Assembly: GCA_016716275.1 (NCBI GenBank) | Contig: JADJWR010000003.1 | Coordinates: forward strand, 1,116,001-1,180,000 | Source of the DNA: Burkholderiales bacterium | Lineage (GTDB): Bacteria > Pseudomonadota > Gammaproteobacteria > Burkholderiales > Burkholderiaceae_F | Direction: 5' to 3' | Length of the DNA: 64,000 nt | Part shown: piece after piece, positions 29,502 through 37,876 of the stretch | Position numbering within the stretch: the stretch's first letter is position 1 | Layout: the number at the start of each line of letters is the position of its first letter | Notes under the pieces: generated by a model | Database searches by the model: none | What the model was told of the DNA's origin: nothing | Seen by the model: the letters and a program-made list of their open reading frames with translations, nothing else | Program-made: the position numbers and the translations under genes

Positions 29502-29709
29502 GCCGTCTCAATCGTCTTGTGGTCGGGGAGGAGGTCCCGGGGCAATTAGGGTCGAGCGACCCGTGCGCCGGAGAATTCTCTAAAAGATCTCCTCGAACGC
29601 CAATTGAGGCGGACATGCGCGCTGATGCCGTCCTACAGCTTCGAGATGGTGCGACCGTCGCAAAGGCCTCTTTCGTGCTCTGTCAGCTGACCAAGAAGGC
29701 ACAGCGACA

Positions 29710-30903
29710 TCACTCCTTCCGATGTGCGGGAACGGCGAAGTTCGCGGTCAGCCAATCATTAACCGACTTCTCGTCTCGAATCGACGCATTCTTGAGAATT
29801 GTGACTATGTCACGGCCACTTACGATCAATACAGGGTGACGGTCTTCCAGAATTTCGTTGTACGCCTGCGCGTGGACATACGAAGTCGTGACGATGATGC
29901 CGAACTGCCGGTGGCGCAGCCTTGAGATCAACCGTGCGGTCTCTTTGACCCCGACCGCGGAGTCCGGTCCGTAGCACTTGGCCTCCAACGCGAACTCAAC
30001 TTTGATGCCCGTGGCATCAGATCCAATGCGATAGTGGCCGACGGCATCGCGACCTCCATCCCGTGACCGCCTAGTCAGATCCCTGTCGACGATGCTAGGC
30101 AAAAGCATCTCGGCGATTCTTGCCGCGCACTCTTCGAACTCAAACGGGTCGGCTTTGAATCGGGCGCATATCGCGTCGAGCATGCGCCAATCGGCCTCCC
30201 TATCGGGCAGTTGCTCGGACTTACTGCGATAGCGAATCCCAGATACAGACTTGAGCGGTGTCGGTTGTCCGCCCGCAACCCACTCTAGCCACTCTCGAGG
30301 CGCGTTTGTCGAGGACGGCTCTCCCTGACGGATATCGTCCAGCCAGGCGCGTGGCACGCACGCCACGCTAAGAATTGAAAAGATGGCCCTGTAGTTTTGG
30401 AATCGCTGGCCGCTCGAACTGTGCCATACGGCAACGAGGTCCTCCGTAGCAGGCATGCCTGGTGCGCCGGGTACTGCGAGGCCAAGGAATACGACGTCGC
30501 GGTACGTCCCGGCCGTCCGAAAGATGAGCACGGGAGCAACTTCCGCACGTCGGGGCGGATGCGCGTGCGCGCGCGCAAAAAGATCACGCAACATCTCATT
30601 GCCCCAACGAGGCGTCCCATGCAAGTCCCTGCCGGGGTGTCGATTGTCGCCGTAATAGGTGAAGAGCCCAGTCTCAAGGTCAAGATGGTCGGGCCAGTCC
30701 GGTTCACTCATCGAACTTGTAATGACCAGCAATGCCGGACGCTCACGACGGCCGAGGTGACGGAACCCTCCCTGATTGCTAACACCGATCAGAGGGCCGA
30801 GAGGGTCGTCACCCGCGTTTCCGGCCCTGCCACCCTCATATGTCGCGTCGATGATCAGATCTGAGCGAGATAGCGCCTCCCTAGGGACTCTCACAGAAGT
30901 CAT
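29710..30903 (-). CDS. restriction endonuclease with Mrr-like catalytic domain
   Basis: 397 residues from the ATG at 30903, which overlaps the Vsr stop in an ATGA junction. The N-terminal two thirds is a large variable domain (IIDATYEGGRAGNAGDDPLGPLIGVSNQGGFR...) likely to recognise DNA. The C-terminal third is a PD-(D/E)XK nuclease: FEECAARIAEMLLPS helix, SRDGGRDAVGHYRI with the active-site Asp, VKFALEAKCYG-type strand (VEFALEAKCYG here) with ExK, then RQFGIIVTTSYVHAQAYNEI and HPVLIVSGRDIVTIL. This matches Mrr/REase-type enzymes. Together with Vsr and the divergent Dcm-like gene it gives a complete restriction set facing the MORC operon tail-to-tail. Confidence 0.8.
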   Translation of the reverse strand: MTSVRVPREALSRSDLIIDATYEGGRAGNAGDDPLGPLIGVSNQGGFRHLGRRERPALLVITSSMSEPDWPDHLDLETGLFTYYGDNRHPGRDLHGTPRWGNEMLRDLFARAHAHPPRRAEVAPVLIFRTAGTYRDVVFLGLAVPGAPGMPATEDLVAVWHSSSGQRFQNYRAIFSILSVACVPRAWLDDIRQGEPSSTNAPREWLEWVAGGQPTPLKSVSGIRYRSKSEQLPDREADWRMLDAICARFKADPFEFEECAARIAEMLLPSIVDRDLTRRSRDGGRDAVGHYRIGSDATGIKVEFALEAKCYGPDSAVGVKETARLISRLRHRQFGIIVTTSYVHAQAYNEILEDRHPVLIVSGRDIVTILKNASIRDEKSVNDWLTANFAVPAHRKE

Positions 30904-31313
30904 TTTCCGATCCTTTGCAGCCTCCTCGCCAACTTCGCTGCGGACAGTTCGGGGCTTGCCCTGACTTCGTGTTCCCAAATCCGTACGACTCGCCAGCCGA
31001 GGGCTTTGAGCCTCCTGTTCACCTTGCGATCACGATCTGCGTTGGCCTGATGCTTCGTGTTCCAGAACGCCGTGTTTGTCTTGGGCGCCGTCCTGTGTTT
31101 AGGACAGAAATGCCAGAAACAGCCGTCGACAAAGATGGCGGCCTTCAGTCCAGGTAAGACAAAGTCGGGCCTGCCTGGCAGCGGCGGATGAAGCCGGTAA
31201 CGAAACCCCTTGGCCCAGAGCGCCTTTCTCAACAGCACTTCTGGCTGAGTATCACGTCCCCGGATCCGGGACATGCAGTAACTGCGTTGTGCCTTGGTCA
31301 GGACGTCAGTCAC
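30900..31313 (-). CDS. Vsr-type very-short-patch repair endonuclease
   Basis: 137 residues if translation starts at the GTG at 31313 (TDVLTKAQRSYCMSRIRGRDTQPEVLLRKAL), the position where Vsr proteins begin. The catalytic strand is RPDFVLPGLKAAIFVDGCFWHFC, with the usual cysteines and His. It is followed by FWNTKHQANADRDRKVNRRLKALGWRVVRIWEHEV. Vsr nicks T:G mismatches left by deamination of 5-methylcytosine, so it is normally paired with a Dcm-type methylase, here the divergent gene 118 bases away. Its TGA overlaps the endonuclease start. Well-conserved catalytic core. Confidence 0.9.
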   Translation of the reverse strand: MTDVLTKAQRSYCMSRIRGRDTQPEVLLRKALWAKGFRYRLHPPLPGRPDFVLPGLKAAIFVDGCFWHFCPKHRTAPKTNTAFWNTKHQANADRDRKVNRRLKALGWRVVRIWEHEVRASPELSAAKLARRLQRIGK

Positions 31314-31431
31314 AGCGGCGCAGGGAATCGACGGCACGAGACTTCGAGGTGCCAGTGCCGGCGAGATGCCGAGCACACGAAAACCTGGCATCATCCTAAC
31401 ATTCGTCGAGGTACTTTCTACCGTTGGAGCG

Positions 31432-32382
31432 ATGCGGGCACTTGATCTCTTTTGTGGTGCTGGACTTGGCAGCTCGGGTGCTAAGAGCGCCGGCGTCACG
31501 ATTGCAGGAGCGGTGGACTCGTGTTGCCTTGCTGCAGAAACGTATCGGGAGAACTTTCCTGAAGCGCACGTCCTGCACCGGCGGTTGGAGGATGTGACTC
31601 CAGCGAAGCTCCGGGACAGGATTGGCGACGTTGATCTGTTGCTTGCCTCACCCGAGTGCACAAATCACACATGCGCCAAGGGCAGTGCTCCGCGGTCCGA
31701 GGAGAGCCGAGCGACTGCGATGCAGGTGATCCGGTTTGCGAGCGTGTTTGAACCCCGCTGGATCGTTATGGAAAACGTGGTCCACATGAAGCCGTGGCCG
31801 CGATACACGGAGTTACTGAACTCACTTAGGGGTCTCGGCTACCAGATCAGAGAACAAGTGATCGACGCGGCCCAGCTTGGCGTCCCTCAGAGGCGTCGCC
31901 GCCTCTTTATCATTTGCGACCGGGATGTCATGCCGAGTGAGGTGCGCGTCTCCGAGCAGGCGAGGCCCAGGTGGGTCCGTGACATCCTTGATCCGGATCA
32001 TCTATGGAAGACGACGCCGCTGTTTCGTCGAGGACGCGCCGCTGAGACGCGAGCGCGCGCGCGTCGGGCCATGTCTGAGCTTGGAACCAACAAGCCCTTC
32101 CTCATCGTCTATTACGGCACGGACGGGTGCGGTGGATGGCAGCCACTCAATCGACCGTTGCGAACCATTACAACGATTGATCGCTTCGCCCTAGTTCGAC
32201 CCTCCCCAACGGGGCACTCAATGCGCATGCTCCAGGTGCCCGAGTTGAAGCGTGCGATGGGCCTTGATTCGGACTACAAGCTGAATTTCGGGACCCGTCG
32301 AGACAAGATTCGGCTTCTCGGTAACGGCGTTTGTCCGCCCGTAATGCGGGCTGTCGTCGAGACTTTGCAGCGAACGGCCTGA
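31432..32382 (+). CDS. C5-cytosine DNA methyltransferase (Dcm-like)
   Basis: 316 residues from the ATG at 31432, with a GGAG site close upstream. Motif I MRALDLFCGAGLGSSG, motif IV LLASPECTNHTCAKG with the catalytic Cys in a PEC rather than PPC context, motif VI WIVMENVVHM, motif VIII LGVPQRRRRLFIICD, motif X LLGNGVCPPVMRAVVETL. The target-recognition region between VIII and IX is short. The enzyme should protect host DNA from the linked endonuclease(s). The PEC form of motif IV is found in a subgroup of C5 methylases, so this is a variation rather than inactivation. Divergent from Vsr. Confidence 0.9.
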   Translation: MRALDLFCGAGLGSSGAKSAGVTIAGAVDSCCLAAETYRENFPEAHVLHRRLEDVTPAKLRDRIGDVDLLLASPECTNHTCAKGSAPRSEESRATAMQVIRFASVFEPRWIVMENVVHMKPWPRYTELLNSLRGLGYQIREQVIDAAQLGVPQRRRRLFIICDRDVMPSEVRVSEQARPRWVRDILDPDHLWKTTPLFRRGRAAETRARARRAMSELGTNKPFLIVYYGTDGCGGWQPLNRPLRTITTIDRFALVRPSPTGHSMRMLQVPELKRAMGLDSDYKLNFGTRRDKIRLLGNGVCPPVMRAVVETLQRTA

Positions 32383-32675
32383 CCGCGGATTTGTTCCCGG
32401 TCATGGGCCATTGACCCGCTCGGTGCTCGTTCCCCTCGCAGGAACGTTGATGGCGGTTCGTTCTCGCGTCGCCGGTCAGGCGACCGCCCGTTCGACGTTG
32501 TCGCGGTCGCAGCGGCGAGAGCGGTGCTCGCGCGGAGCGGCGGACGGGTTCGTCGGCAGCGGTTCGGCCAAACGCGGCCCGCGGTCGTCGACCGCCCCGG
32601 GCTGCAGGAGCGGGCCTGCAGCGGCCCTGCTTCAGTTCGCCGCCGCGCCGTGCACCCCGCTAGCGCCAGCGGCAG

Positions 32676-32921
32676 CTAAGTCCGGCGCCGGACTTCCTGG
32701 AAGAGGTCGTCCGGCAGTTCCTCTGCATCTCGCGCGGTGAACCGCGCGGCCAGCATCCGCCCGTCGCCCTGGCCCAGGTCGAACCTGATGTCGTCCGCGA
32801 TCTCCTCGACCGTGTCCAGGGCCGACGGCGGGTCCATGCCGAGCCGCAGGCACTTCTCGACGATCGCCCGCGCCTCCCTCATCCCGTGGACGCGCCCCAG
32901 CCAGTAGTGCCGCGCGCTCAT
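32676..32921 (-). CDS. hypothetical protein, island backbone operon, third gene
   Basis: 81 residues from the ATG at 32921, which overlaps the TGA of the preceding gene (ATGA). Begins MSARHYWLGRVHGMREARAIVEKCLRLGMDPPSALDTVEEIADDIRFDLGQGDGRMLAARF. Mostly helical, no domain recognised. GC-rich codon use like the island backbone. Last of three coupled genes reading away from the 34-kb junction. Confidence 0.55.
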   Translation of the reverse strand: MSARHYWLGRVHGMREARAIVEKCLRLGMDPPSALDTVEEIADDIRFDLGQGDGRMLAARFTARDAEELPDDLFQEVRRRT

Positions 32922-33100
32922 CTGTTTCCTCCGGACGACCGCTGCGGCCCGTGACCCAACCCTGATGGGCGATAGATCGGACCCGACGGCTGACTGAAGA
33001 AGTCCAGCAGGTACTCGGCGCGCCGCTCCCAGCGCTCGTCGCTGTCCTGCGTGCACCAGGCGACCTCCGCGGCGGATCTCTGCTTGACCGGATGTTTCAC
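32918..33100 (-). CDS. small hypothetical protein, island backbone operon, second gene
   Basis: 60 residues starting at GTG 33100, which overlaps the TGA of the gene before (GTGA). Sequence VKHPVKQRSAAEVAWCTQDSDERWERRAEYLLDFFSQPSGPIYRP is followed by a polar tail. Its own TGA overlaps the next ATG. Coupling on both sides is the main evidence that it is a gene. No function recognised. Confidence 0.5.
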   Translation of the reverse strand: MKHPVKQRSAAEVAWCTQDSDERWERRAEYLLDFFSQPSGPIYRPSGLGHGPQRSSGGNR

Positions 33101-33846
33101 CACGGTTCCTCCGCGCCGCGCCACACCCGGTCCCCCATCTGCTCCGCCTCCTCCACGCTGATCAGGCCGGCGTCGAACAGGTACGCCCACCGCCCCTGCC
33201 CGTTGTCGCGCTGGTTTCGCCACCACCGCGCGACTAGGCGCTTGCTGCTCCTCAATACGTCGGCCTTGCCCGAGAACCAGCCGATCGCCCAGTCGGTCAC
33301 GCCGTGCACATCAGGCGAGTCCACCGAGGCGGTGACGACGTAACGGTCGAATCCCGGCAGGTAGGTGACGTGGTACTCCTCGGGCCAAGAGAACCCGGGG
33401 CCCGAGTCGGCCCAGTTAATGCACATGAGGTGCTGCGGCTTCAGGGGCGTCAGCAGCCGGTCGCCGCGCTCGATGGGGGGACGCGCCATGACAATGCCGT
33501 CCTCCTTGCCGCATGACCACTGCGGCAACCGATCCTGAATCTCGGTGAGGCAGATCCGCGCCACCGCGTTTTGCAGTTCGGTGATGTCGCTCTCTTCTTT
33601 CAGCCGATGCAGGCGGATCGGACCCTTGATGAGGAACTTGTCCTCGTCATCCTCGCCGCGGTAAACGACTGAGGCCGGGGCTTCGGTGTACAGGGACTCG
33701 AGCGGTGGATCGAACCAGCGCGGCCTCATGGCGAAGTACGCGCGCAGGATGGCGACCTCACCCTTCTCGAAGTAGTGGTCGGGATTCAGCCGGCGCCAGA
33801 GCCGGGCAATGTCGGTTTGCGGCGCGTTGCTGGAAGTGGCGGTCAT
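33097..33846 (-). CDS. hypothetical protein, island backbone operon, first gene
   Basis: 249 residues from the ATG at 33846, chosen because GGAG lies about 10 bases upstream; ATG 33858 is an alternative. Starts MTATSSNAPQTDIARLWRRLNPDHYFEKGEVAILRAYFAMRPRWFDPP. A tryptophan-rich middle and end (INWADSGPGFSWPEEYHVTYLPGFDRYVVTAS, DWAIGWFSGKADVL, ARWWRNQRDNGQGRWAYLFD) suggest a compact globular protein. No known family identified. First of three overlapping genes; GC-rich codon use as in the backbone. Confidence 0.6.
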   Translation of the reverse strand: MTATSSNAPQTDIARLWRRLNPDHYFEKGEVAILRAYFAMRPRWFDPPLESLYTEAPASVVYRGEDDEDKFLIKGPIRLHRLKEESDITELQNAVARICLTEIQDRLPQWSCGKEDGIVMARPPIERGDRLLTPLKPQHLMCINWADSGPGFSWPEEYHVTYLPGFDRYVVTASVDSPDVHGVTDWAIGWFSGKADVLRSSKRLVARWWRNQRDNGQGRWAYLFDAGLISVEEAEQMGDRVWRGAEEPW

Positions 33847-33905
33847 CGTGCTCTCCATGCCCCGGGTTGATGGATCGTCGACCCCCGGGGTGGAGAGCCG
33901 GCGAC

Positions 33906-33957
33906 GCTTTAGCTGAACTTGATGAGTCGCCCGCAAGTAGTCGGATAAATCGGCGAC
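33906..33957. repeat. 52-bp imperfect direct repeat, copy 1
   Basis: Begins GCTTTAGCTG and ends ATAAATCGGCGAC. Shares most positions with 34036-34087, including the blocks GCTTTAGCTG, CGCCCGCAAGT and AAATCGGCG. It lies upstream of the three-gene backbone operon, 130 bases from copy 2. Role unknown. Confidence 0.6.
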
Positions 33958-33987
33958 CGGCGCGCTACGCGCCGTGAACCGCAACTG

Positions 33988-34031
33988 CAAGAAACAAGAA
34001 ACCCGCTGAAGCCATGCAGCCGCAGCGGGTT
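33988..34031 (-). terminator. intrinsic terminator between the two 52-bp repeats
   Basis: A perfect 9-bp stem, AACCCGCTG with CAGCGGGTT (34000-34008 and 34023-34031), has a T-rich tract (TTCTTGTTTC) on the minus strand side. It would stop minus-strand transcription arriving from the repeat copy 2 side before the three-gene operon, implying that a gene ended here before the neighbouring cargo was inserted. Confidence 0.55.
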
Positions 34032-34035
34032 CCGC

Positions 34036-34087
34036 GCTTTAGCTGCATTTGTTAACCGCCCGCAAGTTGCTCGTTAAATCGGCGGCG
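34036..34087. repeat. 52-bp imperfect direct repeat, copy 2
   Basis: Begins GCTTTAGCTGCATTTG and ends TTAAATCGGCGGCG. It marks the change from GC-rich backbone on the left to the AT-richer ATPase/TOPRIM cargo on the right, so it may be a cargo junction. No coding capacity beyond short frames. Confidence 0.6.
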
Positions 34088-34329
34088 TCTTTCGACAGAA
34101 AAATTATCAGCTATCAGCAGCCCTGGCGTCAATCCCAATCGTTCAAGCACTGTCGGAGCACATCCAGACGCCGCTCCCGCACTCACACGGGGACCGCGCC
34201 GCCAGCAGTCGCCGCCCAACTGCCTTCGAGGCACCGACAACCAGCCTTTCCACACGAGCAAACGCTCTCGTCCGCAACCGGCCGAGGACGCAGGCGGGCT
34301 AACATGGAGTGGGCTTAGGAGCCAGAGTG

Positions 34330-36036
34330 ATGCTTGAAACCGTGCGCGTTCAGCGCTTCAAATCGATCGCCGATGCGGCAATCCCTTTCGGCCGCGTCAC
34401 GTTGCTCGTCGGCCCCAATAACGCGGGCAAGAGTAGCGTGCTGCATGCAATTCAGTTCGCGGTTTCTGTTGCACAAAGCCTCCGACTAGACAACGTGGCG
34501 ACGTGGGCCAACAACCGCCTTTCAGGAACACTGTCGGCCCAGCAACTCGTTTACACCCCACTTCGGGATGTACAGGCCTTAGCCTCCGGCGGCGTGCTTC
34601 GGCAAGACGAGGCAAGCGCAATCACCATCACCATTGTCACCTCCGATCTGGGTTCAGCGGAAGTAAAAGTCAGACGTGGAAAGAACAAGAACGTCGCCGT
34701 GGGCATCGATGGCCATCAACTTGGCCAGCGGCTCGAAAAGCTCGACGAACCGTTTAGCGTCGTTGCGCCTGGCTTAGCAGGCATTCCGTCAATGGAGGAA
34801 TTCCGATCAGCAGGGATTGTCCGTCGAGCCGCTGCAAGAGGGGATGCGAACAGTGTCTTCCGCAATGTCCTGTGGGTCCTGAAGCAGGACGCTGTTGCTT
34901 GGCAAGAGTTCAAGAACAATCTCAAACTCCTTTTCGAGGATCTAGATGTAGACGTGACGTTCAACCCAGCGATCGATGAGCATATCTCGGCCTTCGTTGT
35001 GAGGGACGAAGGAACTCTTCCCATCGATTCTTGTGGGACTGGCGTTCTGCAAGCCGTCCAAACGTTGGCGTATATCGGCGTGTATAAGCCGCGCCTGCTC
35101 ATCCTTGACGAACCGGATTCCCACCTACATCCAGACAATCAGCGGAAACTAGCCCGGCTGCTTGACAACCTCGCTCGCTCCGGCGGCTTTCAAGTCTTGA
35201 TTTCGACGCATTCCCGACACTTGCTGGACGAGTTTGGGCGACTTGAAGCAACGATCCATTGGTTTAGCGGTGGTCAGATTCAGCCGGACAACACTGATCG
35301 AGTTGGCGCCCTCTTGAGTCTTGGTGCGCTCGATGCGGGCGATAGATTGCGCAATGGAGCAACTCCATTCGTCGTTCTCACCGAGGACAAGAACTCCTCG
35401 GCATTAAAGAAGATACTTGCTTCCTGCGGTATGGGAGACGACAAGTGCGAGGTATGGTCCTACGCGGGCTGTACAAACGCCGAGTCGGCGTTGTTACTTG
35501 CTCAATTCATTCGGGAACACGCTCCAAACACGATCATTGTTGTCCACCGAGACTGCGATTACTTAACTGAGGACGAGGTCGCGACATTTTCGCAGCGGTT
35601 GAAAGAGTCGGGATTACACGCACTGGTCACGCAGGGTACCGACATCGAAAGCCACCTCCTTCGCCCAGATCATCTGGCAACAGTGGCTCAACCGCTATCG
35701 GTTGAGCGCTTAACTGAGATCGTGGCGCAGGCAACCGAGCTGGCACGGGCGACCTCAATTGAGAAGTTCACAAACAGCCAAGTTGCAGCCGCCCAGCGAC
35801 ATCGCAACCGAACGGGAGGCGGAGAGATCAACTACGGACAAATCGCCGCGGACGCGCAGGCCAAGTACGCTGCAAACCCCGAGAGGTTCCGTCACGGCAA
35901 GACCGTCTTGGGTCGCGTGGTCGCGCTCATTCAGCAAGAACTCGGGCACAACGTCCAGGTTGTCCAAGAATCTAATTGCTTACAGATTCCGTGGCTGTGC
36001 GATCTAGCGAAGGCTGCCGACGCACCTGAGGGCTGA
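34330..36036 (+). CDS. OLD-like ATPase with TOPRIM nuclease domain
   Basis: 568 residues from the ATG at 34330, preceded by AGGAG. N-terminal ABC/SMC-type ATPase: RFKSIADAAIPFGRVTLLVGPNNAGKSSVLHAI (Walker A), signature-like SCGTGVLQAVQTLAYIG, Walker B PRLLILDEPDSHLHPDNQRKL, H-loop VLISTHSRHLLDEF. C-terminal TOPRIM: PFVVLTEDKNSSALKKIL (catalytic Glu) and TIIVVHRDCDYLTEDEV (DxD), then DIESHLLRPDHL. This is the OLD / GajA-like architecture of anti-phage nucleases. No GajB-type helicase or other partner is adjacent, so it may act alone. AT-richer than the backbone on either side, consistent with transfer as cargo. Confidence 0.85.
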   Translation: MLETVRVQRFKSIADAAIPFGRVTLLVGPNNAGKSSVLHAIQFAVSVAQSLRLDNVATWANNRLSGTLSAQQLVYTPLRDVQALASGGVLRQDEASAITITIVTSDLGSAEVKVRRGKNKNVAVGIDGHQLGQRLEKLDEPFSVVAPGLAGIPSMEEFRSAGIVRRAAARGDANSVFRNVLWVLKQDAVAWQEFKNNLKLLFEDLDVDVTFNPAIDEHISAFVVRDEGTLPIDSCGTGVLQAVQTLAYIGVYKPRLLILDEPDSHLHPDNQRKLARLLDNLARSGGFQVLISTHSRHLLDEFGRLEATIHWFSGGQIQPDNTDRVGALLSLGALDAGDRLRNGATPFVVLTEDKNSSALKKILASCGMGDDKCEVWSYAGCTNAESALLLAQFIREHAPNTIIVVHRDCDYLTEDEVATFSQRLKESGLHALVTQGTDIESHLLRPDHLATVAQPLSVERLTEIVAQATELARATSIEKFTNSQVAAAQRHRNRTGGGEINYGQIAADAQAKYAANPERFRHGKTVLGRVVALIQQELGHNVQVVQESNCLQIPWLCDLAKAADAPEG

Positions 36037-36348
36037 GCCGCACACATGTGGGTCCCTGTGTTTGGTGCCTCTCGTCACGCGTGGGCCGAGGCCGACTCAG
36101 CGAACGTGTCCTGGCGCTTGGGTTCGCGCTCAGAGGACTTGGGACCCTAGCCTCAGATGACATCATTACGCCCTTCGTAGCTACCTGCTCGCCGCGTTGC
36201 CGTCTCTTGCCAGCCGACCGTCCCATCCCGCCTTTGCCGAGGTGAGCTCAAACGCCCGACATGCCGCGATGGCTCGGCGTGACGAAGACGCCCGCGGCAA
36301 AGACGAACGCCACCTTCACGTTTGGCTGCCACGACAAGAAGGCAACGC
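36037..36348. other. intergenic stretch, no gene seen
   Basis: About 310 bases between the OLD-like gene and the Cas4-like gene. Short frames have no ribosome site or recognisable product. GC content climbs from cargo level to backbone level near 36.3 kb, so the right edge of the cargo is probably here. Confidence 0.4.
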
Positions 36349-37044
36349 ATGCCACGTCCGCTGAGCCGCACGAAGGTCGAGCTGTTCCTGCAGTGCCCGC
36401 GCTGCTTCTGGCTGGACGCGGTGGCCGGCGTGCGGCAGCCGCCGGGGTACCCCTTCAACCTGAACAGCGCGGTCGACCACCTGCTGAAGAACGAGTTCGA
36501 CCGCTACCGCGGCGGCGCCGAGGTCCCGCCCCGCCTGGCGCGGGAGGGCCTCTCCTACGTCCCCGCGGCGCACCCCGAACTGCAGCAGTGGCGGCACAAC
36601 TTCACCGGCGTCCGCGTCGAGCACGGCCCGACGGGACTGACTCTGTTCGGGGCGATCGACGACCTGTGGGTCGATCACGGCGGGACGCACTACGTGGTCG
36701 ACTACAAGGCCACTTCGAAGAAGGACGAGGTCAACCTCGACGCCGACTGGCAGGACGGCTACCGGCGCCAGGTCGAGTTCTACCAGTGGCTGCTGCGCGG
36801 GCGGCGCGGCTTGAACGTCTCCGACCGCGCGTGGTTCGTCTACGCCAACGGCATCAGGGGAGAAGCACCTTTCGACGACGTCCTGCGGTTCCGCACGAGG
36901 GTGATCCCCTACGACGGGGACGCCGGCTGGGTCGAGCCGACGCTGCGCGATGTGGCCGACTGCCTGGCGTCGGGGAGCGCGCCCCAGGCCGATCCCGAGT
37001 GCGCCTTCTGCGAGTACGTGGCGAGGGCGTCAGCCCTTGCTTGA
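36349..37044 (+). CDS. Cas4/RecB-like PD-(D/E)XK nuclease with four-cysteine cluster
   Basis: 231 residues from the ATG at 36349 (AAGAAGG upstream). Order of motifs: FLQCPRCFWLD with two cysteines, SAVDHLLKNEFD with the RecB-family His, LFGAIDDLWVD with Asp, HYVVDYKATSK with D-x-K, RRQVEFYQWLL with the QxxxY motif, and DPECAFCEYVARA with two more cysteines. That is the complete Cas4-type nuclease with a probable Fe-S cluster. No CRISPR array or other cas gene is in the window, so this is a stand-alone member, perhaps used in the element's own DNA processing. GC-rich codon use places it with the island backbone. Confidence 0.8.
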   Translation: MPRPLSRTKVELFLQCPRCFWLDAVAGVRQPPGYPFNLNSAVDHLLKNEFDRYRGGAEVPPRLAREGLSYVPAAHPELQQWRHNFTGVRVEHGPTGLTLFGAIDDLWVDHGGTHYVVDYKATSKKDEVNLDADWQDGYRRQVEFYQWLLRGRRGLNVSDRAWFVYANGIRGEAPFDDVLRFRTRVIPYDGDAGWVEPTLRDVADCLASGSAPQADPECAFCEYVARASALA

Positions 37045-37207
37045 TCTCCTAGTCGCTCGCCGTAGTCAAAGTCTGCGGGCAGACCGTCCGCGACACCTCC
37101 CAGGAGGACATCAGTACGCTACGAAGGCGGCTGATCACCGCAGCACGTTCCACTTCTGAACTGCCTACGTCAAAGGCGAGCTTCCGCCTCTCTTTCGCCT
37201 GTCCTGG

Positions 37208-37876
37208 CTAGCGTTGGCACTTTGCAAGCCCAATCTTGAGCAGCTGCTGCATTTGCTCTGGCGAAAATTTCCTCGCCCCGTCTATCCAGCCCATTCTTGC
37301 CGCCACAGTGCGCGCCGTGCCGTTAATTGCGTAAGTCCCCGTCTCATCCGTGCCGGTTACAAACAAGAAGCGCATTCCATCCTGATACACAACTCTGCAG
37401 TCGAGCATTGAACTAACTTCATTCAAGGCCGCCTCATGCCCTTCTACGTATGATCTTGCGCTTTGGCGCCTGCTGCTTTCCACAATAGATCTTGCATCTT
37501 CCAGCCGGCGATCAAGCGCGGCGTTGAGCACTTGTGACGACGGGCACCCAAGATCGGCGAGAAGCTTTATTGCTGCATTTAGCTCACTAACCAACCTGGA
37601 ATCTGCTTCGCCGCTCTGGTTAATCGAGTATTCAATGTTTCGGAGCGTTTGTTGCGCGTTAATGCACTCCATGGTCGGCGCCCTTGAATCTCGCGGCGCC
37701 GCAGCATTCTTGAGCGCCGCTTCCTCTCCTCCAGGTTTTTCCTGCATCGTCGATACGGGCGGCACCACCGGCGGCTTAGAGCCACTGCATCCTTTGGAAG
37801 TGGATATCCAATACACAACAAGGAATAGCCCTATAAGGGCGCCCGCAAGGCTGTTGCCGCCCTGTCGTCGCTTCAT
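37208..37876 (-). CDS. membrane-anchored hypothetical protein
   Basis: 222 residues from the ATG at 37876. One N-terminal hydrophobic helix (SLAGALIGLFLVVYWIS) is followed by a Cys (KGCSGSKPP) and a long polar domain with paired cysteines (MECIN, DLGCPS, LDCRVVYQD, AKCQR). It is probably exported and anchored by its N-terminal helix. Function not recognised. The gene is AT-richer than neighbouring backbone, and its start overlaps the stop of a small upstream frame. Confidence 0.55.
   Translation of the reverse strand: MKRRQGGNSLAGALIGLFLVVYWISTSKGCSGSKPPVVPPVSTMQEKPGGEEAALKNAAAPRDSRAPTMECINAQQTLRNIEYSINQSGEADSRLVSELNAAIKLLADLGCPSSQVLNAALDRRLEDARSIVESSRRQSARSYVEGHEAALNEVSSMLDCRVVYQDGMRFLFVTGTDETGTYAINGTARTVAARMGWIDGARKFSPEQMQQLLKIGLAKCQR

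Noticed and set aside
34036..34087. 52-bp repeat as an integron attC site
   Set aside because: The minus strand has a GGTTAAC box and the plus strand a GTTAAAT box, close to attC core sites, but the paired core site at the right distance is missing and no integron integrase is present.
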